The notes under the pieces: generated by a model
Seen by the model: the letters and a program-made list of their open reading frames with translations, nothing else
Database searches by the model: none
Told to the model about the DNA's origin: nothing
Translations under genes and position numbers: made by a program
Assembly (NCBI GenBank): GCA_039654915.1
Contig: CM077599.1
Coordinates: 74,616,001-74,680,000 of the forward strand
DNA length: 64,000 nt
From: Aquilaria yunnanensis
Lineage: Eukaryota > Streptophyta > Magnoliopsida > Malvales > Thymelaeaceae
Direction: 5' to 3'
Part shown: positions 14,401-26,106 of the stretch, in pieces
Position numbering within the stretch: position 1 is the first letter of the stretch
Layout: each line of letters opens with the position of its first letter

Positions 14401-14749
14401 AAAAGTGTTTCTTTAAGCTTTAATACATCTTTATAGTTCAAAGGTGTATGCTCATTTTACTGGAATGAGCTTTTTTCAAGATTTGTTCTCTTAAATTATA
14501 CCCTCTAGGTACATAAATCCTGTCTTGGAAGTACATCAATCCTTACCTATAAGAGAATCTTTGAAATAGTTTTCCATGTTTCTGACAAGATATTCTAGTA
14601 AAATCTATATCTTGCTGTTGTGCTTTTTGTATCTCTGTCTTCCAAGCTAATTGGATGGTTATTGTTCTCAATTAGGCTTGTTCTCATTATAGCCACTTGT
14701 TAATTTTGTGCTTCTTCTTCTCCTTCATGTTTTAGAATACCTGTATATT

Positions 14750-16156
14750 TCCTACTTAAGGCATCAGCCACTTTATTAGTTTTGCCCTCTGCAAACTCAA
14801 TGGTACAATCAAAGTCCTTAAGTTATTCTATCCATATTCTCTATCTCATATTTAGCTCTTTTTGAGTGAAGAGGTACTTAAGGTTTTTGTGGTCAGTGAA
14901 GATTTGAAATTTATTACCTAGTAGGTAATGTCTACACTGTTTCAAGGCAAAGATTACAACTGCAAGTTTCAGGTGGTGCACTGGATAGTTCTTTTCATGT
15001 GGTCTCAATGGCCTTGATCCATAGGCTATGACTTGTTTTTCTTGTATTAGTACACCTTAATCCCATAATAGATGCATCTATGTAAACCTTAAAAAGATTT
15101 GTGGAGATTAGGCAATATTAGCATAGGGGTTAAAGAGAGCTTGTCTTTAAGCCTTTGGAAGCTTTTCTCACATTCTTCTAACCTTTCAAACTTCTGCCAT
15201 TTTCTTGTTAACTTGGTAAGAGGGGCTGCCAATACAGAAAATTTGGGTACAAATCTTTTATAATAGCCAGCTAACCCCAAGAAGCTTCTTATTTCCCTTA
15301 CATTTTGGGGTTGCTTCCATTACAAGATACCTTCATTCTTTGTTGGATCTACATCCATTCCTTGCCCATTTATCACATGGCCTAAAAATTCAATTTGGTT
15401 TGTCCAAAAATGACACTTATTCAATTTGCGATATGGTTGGTGTTTATTCAACATATCTAGCACTATTCTTAAGTACTTCTCATGCTTCTTCTCATCTTTT
15501 GAGTATACTAGGATATTATCTATAAAGATTACCACAAAGTAGTCTAGATATGGTCTAAATATTCTTTGCGTTAGATCCATGAAGAATGCTGGAGCATTAG
15601 TAAGCCTAAAAGGCATTATTGTATATTCAAAATGCCCATAATTGGTCTTGAAAGCAGTCTTAAGAATGTTTGCATCCTTGATCGTTAACTGAAAACATCC
15701 TAATCTGAGATCAATGCTTGAGAAAACTGTTGCTCCCTTAAGTTAGTCAAATAAGTCCTTAATTCCAATGAGATGATACTTATTCTTTATAGTCATAGCA
15801 TTAAGCTTTTTATAGTCAATGCATAGCCTAAGAGTCCCATTTTTTTTTTTTATGAATAGCATTGGTGCTTTACAAGGAGACATATTTGGCCTAATGAATC
15901 ATCTATCAAGGAGTTCATCTAACTGCTTTTTCAATTCATTCATCTCAGAAATTGCCATCCTATAAGGTGAAGCAGACACAGGAGTTGCTCCTGGAGCTAA
16001 TTTGATTTGAAACTCTATTTCCCTCAGATGAGGTAAACCTGGCAACTCGAAAGGAAATACTTTGGGGAATTCCTTTACAATAGAAATCTTATCTAACTCC
16101 GTTTTAGTTTCTTTATCATTTAAGCCCATATATTCTTCTTTAAGAAGTATTGGCAT
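14750..16156 (-). pseudogene. Reverse transcriptase-RNase H (Tekay-type), degraded
   Basis: Minus-strand segments in order: 15899-16156, the RT N-terminus (EFPKVFPFELPGLP); 15320-15616, the palm region with [10 protein letters not shown] and FIDNILVYS; 15089-15280, the RT connection ([14 protein letters not shown]); about 14770-15060, RNase H ([35 protein letters not shown]). The expected FIDD/YVDD catalytic pair reads FIDN, so one catalytic aspartate is lost. An in-frame TAG replaces a Gln in RNase H, and frameshifts separate the blocks. The enzyme would have copied element RNA to DNA inside Gag particles. This copy is dead. Confidence 0.75.
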
Positions 16157-16278
16157 ACAATCTATTACTTTTACTTGTCCTACATAACATTTTATTGAGT
16201 CTTTCCAAGAATGTTCTATTGATCCTGGCAGTATCGATTTTCTACCTTGACAATCTATAATAACATTATTTTAGCTAA

Positions 16279-16674
16279 TCAGTTCATGTCCAATATCATG
16301 TCATAACCAGCTGTCTCCAAAATGATCATATTAGCCTTTAATTCTAACTCATTTAGCCTAATCACACAGTCTTTAACTATGTGATGTGAAAATATTATTT
16401 CATTTCCAGCTGTCCTGATTATATATATTAAAGGTAATTTTGTAACCTCTAAGTTTAATTCTCTTACTAAGTTAGCTGAAATAATGGATATGGAAGCACC
16501 ATTATCATAAAACATGAAAACGAGTTTATCATAAAGGTAAAGATTACCTTTTAGTGTTTCCTCCCTTAACTTGTTGTGGCTTGTGGCTTCCTCTCCTATG
16601 CTAGGTTCCTCTTGTCTCTTTGATCCTTCTATTTGATATACTCTTTTAGCTGGGGGTTGGACTCTAGCAGGCAT
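16279..16674 (-). pseudogene. Retroviral-type aspartic protease (Tekay-type), degraded
   Basis: A 131-codon frame contains VFMFYDNGAS, where DSGAS is expected at the active site of gypsy proteases, followed by typical strands (RTAGNEIIFS...MILDMN). The catalytic Asp is present but the neighbouring Ser is Asn. It lies between gag and RT as in all Ty3/gypsy polyproteins and would cleave the Gag-Pol precursor. Frames on either side are interrupted. Confidence 0.65.
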
Positions 16675-16806
16675 GGGTTGACTTGGTCCTTTCCGTATTA
16701 GTTTGGGTGGCTAGGGTACTGCCACTCCTTTTCCTTTGCCTTTTTGGTTTCTTGGCCAAAGAGCCCCAAACTTGCCTAACACCTACCTTTCTTCTTTCTT
16801 AACTGG

Positions 16807-17579
16807 GCAATCCTTGACCCAGTGTTTTTGAGATCCACATTTTAGACACCCCTCAGTATGCCTGTAACATGGTTTAAAACTATGATATTTTTTACAAGTT
16901 TGGCAATAAGGGCGAAAGCTCTGAGACTCTCTCTGCCTTTTCTATTCCCTTCCTAGCTCAACTTTCCCCAGCCTATCTCTGGCTCTTTTCTTACCACTTG
17001 GATGTCTTATAGGAGTTCTTTTAATGTTTTTTACTGTAGGCTGGTGGAACTCTTGTTTCAATGTTAGAGCCCTTTGGACAGCCTCATAGTAATTCTTAAT
17101 GCCAATGGCTTTGAGTATCTGCCTTAACTCAGGCCTCAGTTCCTTGATGAACCTCTTAATGCTCAATTCTTCTTGCTCATCATACTGAGGAGCATACCTG
17201 GGAAGACTACTGAATTTGTGGTCATATTCTCTAATAGACATGTTTCATTGCTCCAACAAATAAAACTCCACTTGTTTTTGGTCATTTAGAGCTTTACTGA
17301 CATACTATTGTTGAAACACTTGTAGAAATTTAGCCCATCTTATAGGCTCCCATTTTCTTCATAGGTTTCCTCTCATTCTTACTTATATATGCCCTTTGTA
17401 CTATTCTCCACCATAGTTTTGCACTACCTTTTAACTTAAAAGTAGCTAGTAGCACTTTTTGGGTGGATGTGACCTCCATTCTTTCAAACACCTTTTCTAT
17501 TTGATAGATCCATAACTCAGCATTATCTGGATCACTACTACCTTTGAACACAAATGGTTTAAGTGCTAGAAAGCCTTAT
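16807..17579 (-). pseudogene. Gag (Tekay-type), 5' part displaced by Tat-1 insertion
   Basis: Two gag blocks are readable: 17330-17551 (ELWIYQIEKVFERMEV, then KLKGSAKLWWR) and 16942-17241 (MSIREYDHKFSSLPRYAP, then FIKELRPELR), both typical of the Retrotrans_gag domain. At 16807-16850 the minus strand encodes a perfect CX2CX4HX4C zinc knuckle (CLKCGSQKHWVKDC), the nucleocapsid motif that binds element RNA. The N-terminal part is missing because Tat-1 starts at 17580. Frameshifts lie between the blocks. Confidence 0.75.
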
Positions 17580-18345
17580 TGGTGCCCAGTGGAAGTTTCA
17601 TCATGTGACATAGTAGGAGTGAAGGGGACTTCCGGTGGAGGAGAGGGCCTGAAGAGAAGGTTTCCCAGGGGAGGGTACCTGAAATGCTTAGAAGACAGAG
17701 GTTAGGAGGTCCCCGGAGTGTGTTTCCGGGGAGAAGCCTCCGACACCCAAGTCAATATTTGGGAGATATGGAGGTGATATATAGCGGAGAAGTTTGGTCT
17801 CTAGTGTGCAAAAGACCTCACTTTACCTGAGGTGTTTTCTGGATGTTTATATAGGAACGAACAGTAGTAGTTTTCCTCTTGTGGCCGTCCCAGATCGTGA
17901 CATGTGTTCGGTGGGATGCGATCCACGTCTTCGGGGGATGAGGGGACACCTAGCCAATCATAGGCCGACTGGCTAGGTGCCTTGGGAACCCGAGAGTGGC
18001 GTGCTAGGGTGTCCCTACAAGCGGCGTGTCAGAATGTGTCTGGGGGCGACGTATCGGGGATGTATTAGAGGCTCCTTAATTGCTCTTGTCGTACTTTCCG
18101 AGGTTACTCTAGTATCACAGGAGTGTGTTTCCCGAGAGTGGTTTTTCTCAAGGATACCCCCACTTCCGAGGATGGTTTAATCGTTCTCCCGAGGTTGGCA
18201 CTGGCGATCCCTGGAACGGAGGGTTGCCGAGGTCGGATTAGGGGGGGTCGTACAACCTTCGTTCCGTGGCAGGCAGTTTCTCTACCGAGGTTGGTACTTT
18301 GTCTGAGTCTGGGGGCTCAGGAGGTGATGGGCACTTCGGCTATCA
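17580..18345 (-). repeat. LTR A: 3' LTR of Tat-1
   Basis: Starts TGGTGCCCAG and ends CGGCTATCA, with an internal AGGAGGTCCCCGG...CTCCGAC block shared with the other Tat LTRs. A minus-strand TATA box (complement of TTTATATAGG) lies near 17847-17856. The polypurine tract of the element follows on the right, as the complement of CATGTCCCCTCCC at 18346-18358. Its partner LTR is outside the window. Confidence 0.75.
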
Positions 18346-18787
18346 CATGTCCCCTCCCGTGGAGTCGAAGCGGAGACTTCGGCTTTACGCTTCCGGGAAG
18401 GCTTTTTCATCGAATTCGCGGTCGGAACTCTGCTCAAGGAATTGCTCTTCTCCAGAAAGTGTTCCTTCATGGCTGAGGTACCCTTCCCTAGTTCCCTTGG
18501 TGACCTCGGGATGTGTGCCACTTTTGTTTTCACTCTTTCTGCTGTGGGTTTGTGAATCGGCGCATCCTTTGGTCAGACACGTCAGTCATGGATAACTGTG
18601 CCTGGGTTTTCGCGATGTCAGAGGGGCGTGCCCTAGTTCTTCGCGTTGGATGACACATGGACGCTAGCGGATGGCGAAATATTTATGCCGGTCACACTAA
18701 CTGCATCTCTTTGCCTTCGAGAAGTATAATGAGGCCGTTGCGTCTTCGAGGGATAATAATGACAACGTTTCGCTTACCCTCTTCGGT

Positions 18788-18796
18788 CTATATAAG
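18788..18796 (+). promoter_or_regulatory. TATA box of the Tat-1 antisense gene
   Basis: CTATATAAG lies 270 bp before the ATG of the antisense gene, matching the position of TATATATA in the other four copies. The upstream ACACGTGGC element of the other copies is degenerate here (ACACATGG at about 18652). The rest of 18359-19058 is presumed promoter and 5' leader, with no gene seen. Confidence 0.6.
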
Positions 18797-19058
18797 CACT
18801 TTTTGCCTCACTCTTTGCTTTAGGTCTCATCTGCTCTAGAGCCTTCTCTTGTCTTTTTCCTTTTTTGCGGCGGTAGTAACGGCAGAGCGATTTCCGGCAT
18901 CTTGTACGACAGCGTCCAGGAACCCCGACTCCGACAAAGCTTTTGGTGGGTGTTCCCTTTTGTAGTTCTCTTTCTTTTTTCCTCCGATGTTGCTTTTCCA
19001 AAGCCTCTTTATTTCCTTCCTCCTTCTTTCTCGAAGTCATCTTTTTTTCTTTAAAAAA

Positions 19059-21545
19059 ATGTCGAATTCGACCCCGTTGATAACTGGCCGGCTTTTCCCT
19101 GAAAGCTTTCTTCCTCTTGAGTCTCACCCTTTTTCCACCACTTTGGAAAAGATGACGAAGTGGGTGGCCAAATATTACCTTCCTTCCTATGTCATCCCGA
19201 GGTTACCTATCCCGGGTTCGTACGGTTATTCGGCCCCTTCGGGTGAGGTTACCGTTTACCGAGCTCAGCTGAAGGCTGGTCTTCGGTATCTTCCCCATCG
19301 GATGATATGTGAGTTTTGTAAGTTCCACGGGATTGCCATGAACCAACTCCCTCCAAATTCTTATTCTTACTTCAACTCTTTCCTCTACATGTGTGGGGTT
19401 TTCAAGATAATCCCCCACTTTCTCTTTTTCATGCAGTACTACAAACTTCACCCGGTCCCGAAGGGCGGCTTTTATTTCTTGCTTCCCCGAGGGTCTGGGA
19501 GTAAAAAGTTTACCTTTACCTTCGACAACAAGGACAGCTGGCGAGGGTGGCAGAAGAAGTTTTTCTTCCTTCAAGTCCCTGAGTTTTGGAGCCACGTGCC
19601 GATCAGATGGGCTTCTGGGACCTTGAAGATTGACGTCGTCGATCCCCGGAAGCTCCTAACTCCAGTGCTGTCTGTCGAGTTTGATAAGTTCGATAGACTT
19701 ATCCGGGCTATGGCAGACTGGGACCCCGAGGTCTCTCCGCGTTCATTTTACCCTTTTCCCATCAAGTGGGACCTCATGACCGAGGAGGTATTTTGGGAAC
19801 TGGGAGTGGTGAATGCGTACAAAAGTGACCCTGGTATGCCCGTGCCCGTTCTTCCGGGGAAGAAGGCTTGGATAGTCATGCTCATTCGGGGTGAAATTTC
19901 ATATGAGGTTTTTGCCGAGAGTAAGTCATTTTTCAGGGCTTGATATCTGTTTTCCTTTTGGACTTACACTGATATTTTGTCCTTTTGCAGAGATGGGCGA
20001 TCAATCTGCTGACTTCTACAAGTCGCTCTTCCTCGGGTAGGCCGAGAGGGGGTAGCAAGCGCGCAAAAAGGTGCCTGCCAAGCGGAAGAAGACGGCTGGT
20101 GGACCTTCTAAGTCCAAGAAGGCTAAGGCAGCCACTCCTCCTCCCCCTGAAGATGTGGTTGAGGTGCAAGATCGGTCCCCTATCCAACTTCCGACCCCCG
20201 TTGATCCTCCTTCGGATCCTGCCCTCCTCGGGGCAGTACTAAGCCCCGTTCTCGCTACTGAGACTTCGGCCGAGAAAAGATCTGCTCAGGAGCTCGAAGA
20301 GAACAGAAGAAGGAAGAGGAAGGATGTTCCCGGCGAAGTCCGGGGGGCCGAGTCTGAAGATGACGTCGCCGAAGTTCCACCAGGTTGTTTTCTTAGCCAT
20401 TCCTCTACAAATCTTAGTATTTTTCGCATCTACGATTTTTTGGATGAATGGCTAAGGGATGACGTACTGACGGAACTTCGGCATGATATTGCAGAGGACC
20501 TGCCTGCTGCTCATTGGATGGAGACTCATGCCCGTCGGAGGGCTCTTCGGGACAACCGGATCCCGCAGGATAAGGTGCCGAGGGAGCCCTTTTGGAAGTT
20601 CACAGAGGACATGAATTTGTTCTCTGAGGATAGCCAGCTGATGGCTCCCCAAATGGCGACGGTGGTGATGACCAATGCCACTTTCCAGTCGCTTGTCACC
20701 GAATGCCCCAATGAAGAGATCCTCGCGGTGAGGATGACCGAGCATACTGCCCAGGTTGTTCTCTCTTCTCTTGTACTTAGAAAATTTTCTTCTAAGTTTT
20801 TATCTCATTCTGATACTCATTCGGGGCCCTCTTTTTTTTTTTTTTGCAGATTTTGGCATATAGCGGGTACTTCCGTGCCTGGGCGGCAAAGAAAACGGAG
20901 TCCCGCTCTCGGTCCGAAGATTCTCTGCGCAAGACGAAGGAGTTCTGCGCCAAATATGTCCTCAAATATGGCGAGTTGAACAAGATTGCGAAGAACGACA
21001 TTGTGAATCTTCGGGCCGAGCTCGCGGCTAGCAAGCAGGAGCTTCTTCTTGATTTCTCAGCCAAGGTCAAAGACCTCGGGCCAAGGTGTGCCGCTCTCTT
21101 TTCGAAGAACGAGGCCCTTCAGAAGGAGAACGATGAAGATAACGAGAACCTTACGAAGGCGCTCGCTTTGAATGCCGAGCTCCAAGCTGAGGTTGATTCG
21201 TTGAAGAAGAAGGAGACTAAGAGCAAAAAGAAGAAGAAGTTGGAGGAGAAGATTGATGCGCTTAAGGCCAAGCTGGCGGCTCTTAGTGCCGAGAAGGATC
21301 AGACCGAGCAGATGTCGAAGGTGTCTTACCAAGACGGCTTTTGCTTGGCGCACCACCAGGTCCTTGCTTGGCACCCTGAGCTTGACCTCTCTTACTTATC
21401 TGCCCTAGACTTCCCTAGAGAGCCCAGGTGCTCATGGTCTAAGATCGAGTTTCTCAATCTCCCTCCGGTTGGGCCTGTGCCTCCGACTGAGTCACTTAAA
21501 GATGATAATGTTGAAGAAGCGCCGGATGCCTCTGCTCAGTCATAG
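19059..21545 (+). pseudogene. Antisense gene of Tat-1 (aORF), 4 exons, two in-frame stops
   Basis: Proposed exons are 19059-19920, 19991-20383, 20495-20754 and 20850-21545, joined by GT-AG introns of 70, 111 and 95 nt; the summed length is 737 codons. The start is the ATG aligning with the other copies. Exon 1 encodes the conserved N-terminal domain (QLKAGLRYLP, CKFHGIAMNQLPPNSY, then KDSWRGWQKKFFF), resembling the plant 'putative gypsy type transposon' family. Exon 4 ends in a Lys/Glu-rich coiled coil and a conserved tail (YQDGFCLAHHQVL). Two TAG stops at 20038 and 20053 in exon 2 make it a pseudogene. Intron 2 is 111 nt, a multiple of three without stops, so an unspliced read-through is also open there. 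Function is unknown. Confidence 0.75.
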
Positions 21546-21905
21546 GCTTCTTCTTTCTTTCTTGTACTCCTGCTGCTCTGTACTTTTTTGCCTTAAGATT
21601 TTTAGTGAAGATTTTTTCTCCAATCTCCATTCTTTCTTCCAAATACGAGTCATCAGAAGATATTTTTGGAAAGAGCCATTTTAGACTTTTTCCGTATTCT
21701 GCCGAGTTTTTAGACTCCATCAAGGAGTTTGTTTTGAAAGGAAAACCATTAAGGAACATTTCTCCAGTATCACGGCCATATTCGGCATGTATTTTCATTG
21801 ACGACTTCGAGGAGGAGTAGTTACAAGTTTTCTTCAAAAAAATGTCTAAGTATAGAATTTTTTCAAAGAGTCTGAATGCCAAGTATTTTTCAGCTCTACT
21901 CCCTC
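21546..21905. other. Spacer between antisense gene and integrase of Tat-1
   Basis: T-rich sequence where the + strand antisense gene and the minus-strand pol end facing each other. It corresponds to the variable 3' region that carries tandem repeats in Tat-2 and Tat-3, but here it is shorter and no clear repeat is visible. No gene seen. Confidence 0.5.
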
Positions 21906-22261
21906 AGTGTCACCCAATTTATAGACCCTTGGGCGAGCTTCGTTGAGGACCAGACAAGGTCCACTCCAGTTTGCCCGAAGTACCCCTTCTGATGGCCTTC
22001 GTGGCTCGAATTCGGCCTTTCGGAGAACAAGGTCTCATTTTTTTTATCTCTTTCCTTCTTATGTGTAAGTTAGCAGCATGAGCTATTCTTTGTTGGAAAG
22101 CCTTCCTTCTTAGTTCGGCCATTTCGCGGTGCTCCTCGGTGAGGTCCAGTTTTGTCCTCAAGCCGAGATCATTTCCTCCCTTCTCGAACACTTGTATTCT
22201 TATCGAAGGCTGTATGACTTCAATGGGGATATTGAACTCTGTTCCGTACATGAGCGAGAAG
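21906..22261 (-). pseudogene. Integrase C-terminal part of Tat-1
   Basis: The minus strand encodes the end of the integrase core and the C-terminal region (LMYGTEFNIPIEVIQPSIR, DLTEEHREMAELRRKAFQQR), matching the same region of Tat-2, Tat-3 and Tat-5. After about 22060 the frame drifts and the GPY/F-like domain is no longer intact. It is cut at 22261-22266 by Tat-2, and the preceding core resumes at 32766. Confidence 0.75.
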
Positions 22262-22266
22262 GGAGT

Positions 22267-23017
22267 TGATGCCCTGAGACATCTTCATTGGAAGACATGG
22301 TGACTTCCGGGAGGACTTCCTATGAAGGAGAGCGTTTGGAGTTGAGGTTTCCCAGGGGAATGTGCCTGAAAAACTCAGAGAAGAGGGTTAGGAGGTCCCC
22401 AGGGTGCTTTTCCGGGGAGGAGCCTCCGACGCCCAAGTCAATTTCCTGAGAAGGTAAAGGGGGAAGCACTAGAGTTTTTAGTGGGCTTGCCTGTGTTTTC
22501 TCAAGGAGGAGGAGTCCAACCGTTTGCCAGGGTCTGTTCCCTGGTATTTATAGAGAAGCCCAGCTTGTTCAGATGATGACATGTGTTCGGTCGGATGTTC
22601 TCTGCGTTTCTGGGCGTAGGGGGCGAGTAGCCGGTGGCAGGCTCCTTGAGTCTCGAACCGAGACAGGTCGTGACAAGACCTGGACGGTGTCGGCGTGTCA
22701 AATCGCTGTTTGAGGTGACATGTAGCGTCTGTGGGCGACATGTCAGAGGCTCCTTAAATGCTCATACCGTACTCCCGAAGTCCCTGGATGAGGTCGTCCT
22801 CTGACGCGGACGGTGCCCATTCGGGAAATGTGCCCGTAGTTCGGGGAGTTCCCTGATTCAGGGTTCCGCATTCGGGGAGATCCTCTTCGGCTTGCAATAG
22901 CTGATTCTCCATCTCTGACGGTGATCTGCTTAGTACCTCGGGGGGGTTAATAGTGTCCTCGCGTTCCTTGACGCTCCGAGTTCGGGTCAGATAGAGGCGA
23001 TAGCCCTTCGGCTATTA
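22267..23017 (-). repeat. LTR B: 3' LTR of Tat-2
   Basis: 751 bp, starting TGATGCCCTGAGACATC and ending CGGCTATTA. The minus-strand TATA box (complement of TATTTATAG) is at 22545-22553. The polypurine tract follows as the complement of CATGCCCCCCTTT (23018-23030). Confidence 0.9.
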
Positions 23018-23308
23018 CATGCCCCCCTTTGAAAAGCCGAAGTGGAGACTTCGGTTTGTAGTCTTTCCGAGGATGCTCTTTGGGAGTTTTTAGGGAGTAA
23101 AACCTGTGCCGAAGGTACACCTTTTGCCCGAAGATATGGGCTGTTCGGCAATGGCCTGTCTGTTGGTGTCTTCGAGGCTACTTACTTCTTTCCTTTTGCA
23201 GGTCTGTGCAACGTCGCGTCTCATGACCAGGCGTGTCAGTCTGGAGCGGCGCGTCCCAGTTTTTTAGGGGTGTTAGAAGGCGTGTCCCCTATTTTGACAC
23301 GGCGGCTG

Positions 23309-23453
23309 ACACGTGGCATACTGTCATTAGAGGGGAGTCGTGTTAGTTACAGAGGGTGCATCTTTTCGGACGCAGGGAGCAGTTATGGTGACTGTTCGCC
23401 TTCAAGGGGTACTTATGACGCCGGTTCGCCTACCCACCTTCGGCCTATATATA
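23309..23453 (+). promoter_or_regulatory. Promoter of Tat-2 antisense gene: ACACGTGGC plus TATA box
   Basis: ACACGTGGC (23309-23317), a G-box/ABRE-type core, lies 137 bp before TATATATA (23446-23453), which is 261 bp before the ATG. The same pair recurs at 135-137 bp spacing in Tat-3, Tat-4 and Tat-5. The remainder of 23031-23706 is upstream sequence and 5' leader. Confidence 0.65.
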
Positions 23454-23706
23454 GCCCATTCCATCATAAGTTCCTTTTTTGGTTTTGCTTCTACTCTTTT
23501 TCCCTGCTTGCAACTGTCTTCTCCCCTGTTTTCCGCGGCGGTGCTTTTTGACAGAGCTTTTTTCCGGCATTCTTTCACAACGGCGACTTCAAACCCAGAT
23601 TTTGGCAAGTCATTTGGTGGATTTTTGATTTCCAGAATCTTCTGATTTTTAGAGTACTTCCAGAAGTTGTTTTCTTTCCTTTTTTCGAACTCATTTCTCA
23701 ACCAAC

Positions 23707-26106
23707 ATGCCTGTTCCCAAGAGCTGGCAACCTCTTTTGTCTCACCCTTGCTGCACCACCCCCAAAAAACTAGCAAAATGGAAGAAAAAGTTCTTTCTTC
23801 CTTCGTATGCCGTTATGAGGTTGCCTCGTTCTGACCAATTTTTCTTTTCAAGCCGTAGTAATGAGGTTACCGTTTTCCAAGCCCAACTGAAGGCCGGACT
23901 TCGGTACCCTCCTCCGAAGATGATTTGCGAGTTCTGCCAATTCCATGGTATTGCCATAAATCAACTTCCGCCGAACTCGTACTGCTATTTTAACGCCTTC
24001 ATCTGCATGTGTGGCGTCTTCGGGATAGAACCCCACTTTGTTATTTTTATGCAGTACTACAAGCTTTTCGTGGTCCCGAAGGGTGGTTTTTATTTCATGC
24101 TACCTCGGGGATCCGGGAGCAAAAAATATATGTTCACCTTTGCCACCAAGGACAGCTGGCGAGGGTGGCAACAAAAATTTTTCTTCTTGAAGATGGAGGA
24201 GGCCTGGTCGCATGTTCTGACCAAGTGGGCTCAGGGAAAGCTGGAGATGGACGTCATGGATCCGAAGATAATGCTAACTCCGGAGTTGGCTTCTGTCTTC
24301 GCGGACTTCGACGGACGTATTCGAGCTGTCTCTGATTGGGGTCTCGAGGTCTCCTCGCGCTCTCTCTACCCCTTCCCCATTAATTGGAGGTTAATGACCG
24401 AGGAGGTTCTTCGGGAGCTAGGGGTAGTGAAAGAGCACAAGACTGACCTCAAGATGCCAGCTCCTACCGTCGCCGGGAAGGATTCTTGGTTGGTGAAACT
24501 CCTTCGGGGGGAAGTTTCTTTCGAAACTTTGTTCGAGAGTAAGTTATCTCTAGCTCCCTTTGTTATGGTTTTCATTCTGGACTCACGCTGATATCTTCTT
24601 TCTTTTTCAGAGATGGGCGACGGTATTGCTACCTTCTACAAATCCCTTTTCACTGGCCAAGTTGAGAAGGGTGAGCAGACAAAGAAAGCCGTCTCCCGAA
24701 GACGGAAAACGTCTGGGGTTGGGCCATCTGTGGCCAAACGGGCGAAGAAGGATGCGCCCCCTCCTCTCCCAGAGATTCCCGAGGAGGTGGGCGAAGAGCC
24801 CGAGGCTGCTGCTGTCCCGCCGGCCGAGGTCGTGGCTGAGCTCGCTGCTCAGAGTCCCACTCCTTCGGCGACTCTTCTAGATGCTTTGGTAGAGGCCCAT
24901 TCCGCCGAAGAGCGACGTAAACGCAAGGGCAAGGGGATTTCTACCGAGGAGGCTTTAGACGACGATATCGCTGAGGTGCCCGCAGGTTTGTTTTTCTAAC
25001 AAACTGAGGTGCCTTTTTTTTATGGGCTTTGAGATTTTCTTGCCTTGACCAATTTTTTTTTTTGTCATGCAGGGGAGATATCATCTCCGGGTTGGGTGGC
25101 CGAGGACGCTCGAAAGCGGGCCCTTCGGGATGCCCATATCCCGAAGGGGAAGGTCCCAAAGGAGCCTTTCTGGATGTTTACGGAGGACATGAATATGTAC
25201 TCCGGGGACTGCTAGCAAATGGCTAAGGAGATCTCAAAGGGGGTGCTTACTTAGGCCTCCTTCAAGGCCATCGCGGAGGCTCACCCTAACGATGACTCTC
25301 TTGCCGCGAAGGTTTCTGAGCACGCTGCCTAGGTACGCCTCTCGCCTTTGTGTTTTTCCTTTTGATTTCCTCTAAATGTCTACCTCTTCTTCTTTGCCTT
25401 ACTAACTTTATCTTTTATTTTTCTGCAGCTGCTGGGGTACGCCGGTTTCCTCAGAGTTCGGGTGGCGAGGCAGGCGCTGTTCCGAGCATCGGCCTTGAGC
25501 ACCATAGATCAATATAAGGCCAAGTGCTCGGAACTGGCCACACAAAACGTGCAGCTGGCTCAAGCTGCAGAAAAAGAGGTTGCTGCCGTTCGGGAGGAGT
25601 TCCTGAAGGAAAAGAAAGAACTTTTGAAGTACTCCTCCTAGAAGATTTCTGACCTCGGCTCCCAGGTGGCGGAGCTGATTTCGGCAAACGAGGCAGTTCA
25701 AAAGGAGAAGTCAGAATCAGAGGCTCTCCTGGCGAAGGTGCTTGAGGAGAAAGCCATGCTTCAAGCCAAGGTCGAGTCTTTGAAGAAGGAGCCGGAGAAG
25801 AAGAAGATGAAGGCGCTGAAGAAGAAGGTCGCGGATCTGAAGGAGGACATTGAAGACCTCGGTGTCGAGAAGGACAAATCCGACCAGATGACCAAAGTTG
25901 GCTTTCAGGACGGGTTTTGCCTTGCTTGGCATCAAGTTCTTGAAAGGTTCTTAGATTTGGACCTTTCTTTTTTGGAGGCCCTGAACATTCCCGAGGGGCC
26001 TCGGTGGTCTTGGTCCAAGATCGAGCATTTGAACCTGCCCCCTTCGCTTTCGGCGCTGAAGGTTGTGGAGAAGGATGCTGGAGCTGGTGGCGCCGAGAAT
26101 CCTTAG
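23707..26106 (+). pseudogene. Antisense gene of Tat-2 (aORF), 4 exons, four in-frame stops
   Basis: Exons are 23707-24538 (832 nt), 24611-24985, 25073-25332 (260 nt) and 25429-26106; introns of 72, 87 and 96 nt are all GT-AG; total 715 codons. Exon 1 is fully open and encodes the conserved N-terminal domain (SHPCCTTPKKLAKWKKKFF, then GGFYFMLPRGSGSKKYMF, then KDSWRGWQQKFFF). Exon 2 is Pro/Glu/Lys-rich and probably disordered. Exon 3 has the EPFWMFTEDMNMYSGDC motif. Exon 4 is a coiled coil with a KKMKALKKKVADLKED core, then VGFQDGFCLAWHQVL and EGPRWSWSKIEHLNLP. Stops lie at 25213, 25252, 25330 and 25639; the last two align with CAG in other copies. Role unknown. Confidence 0.8.

Larger units (their letters stand above)
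10761..17579 (-). mobile_element. Ty3/gypsy chromovirus remnant, Tekay/Del type, gag end cut by Tat-1
   Basis: Read on the minus strand, the order is gag, protease, RT, RNase H, integrase with C-terminal chromodomain, polypurine tract, 3' LTR. This is the gene order of plant chromoviruses of the Tekay (Del) clade. The body ends abruptly inside gag at 17579, where Tat-1 begins with its own LTR; the five bases before the join are CTTAT, the presumed target site. The 5' half of gag and the 5' LTR should lie to the right of the window. Reading frames carry many stops and frameshifts, so this is the oldest and most decayed element of the stack. The long 3' LTR is related to the solo LTR at 43637-46583. 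Confidence 0.8.

Noticed and set aside
22478..22741. Minus-strand frames inside the Tat LTRs (22478, 32244 and similar)
   Set aside because: They lie upstream of or around the LTR TATA box and recur only because the LTRs are repeated; there is no sign of coding selection.
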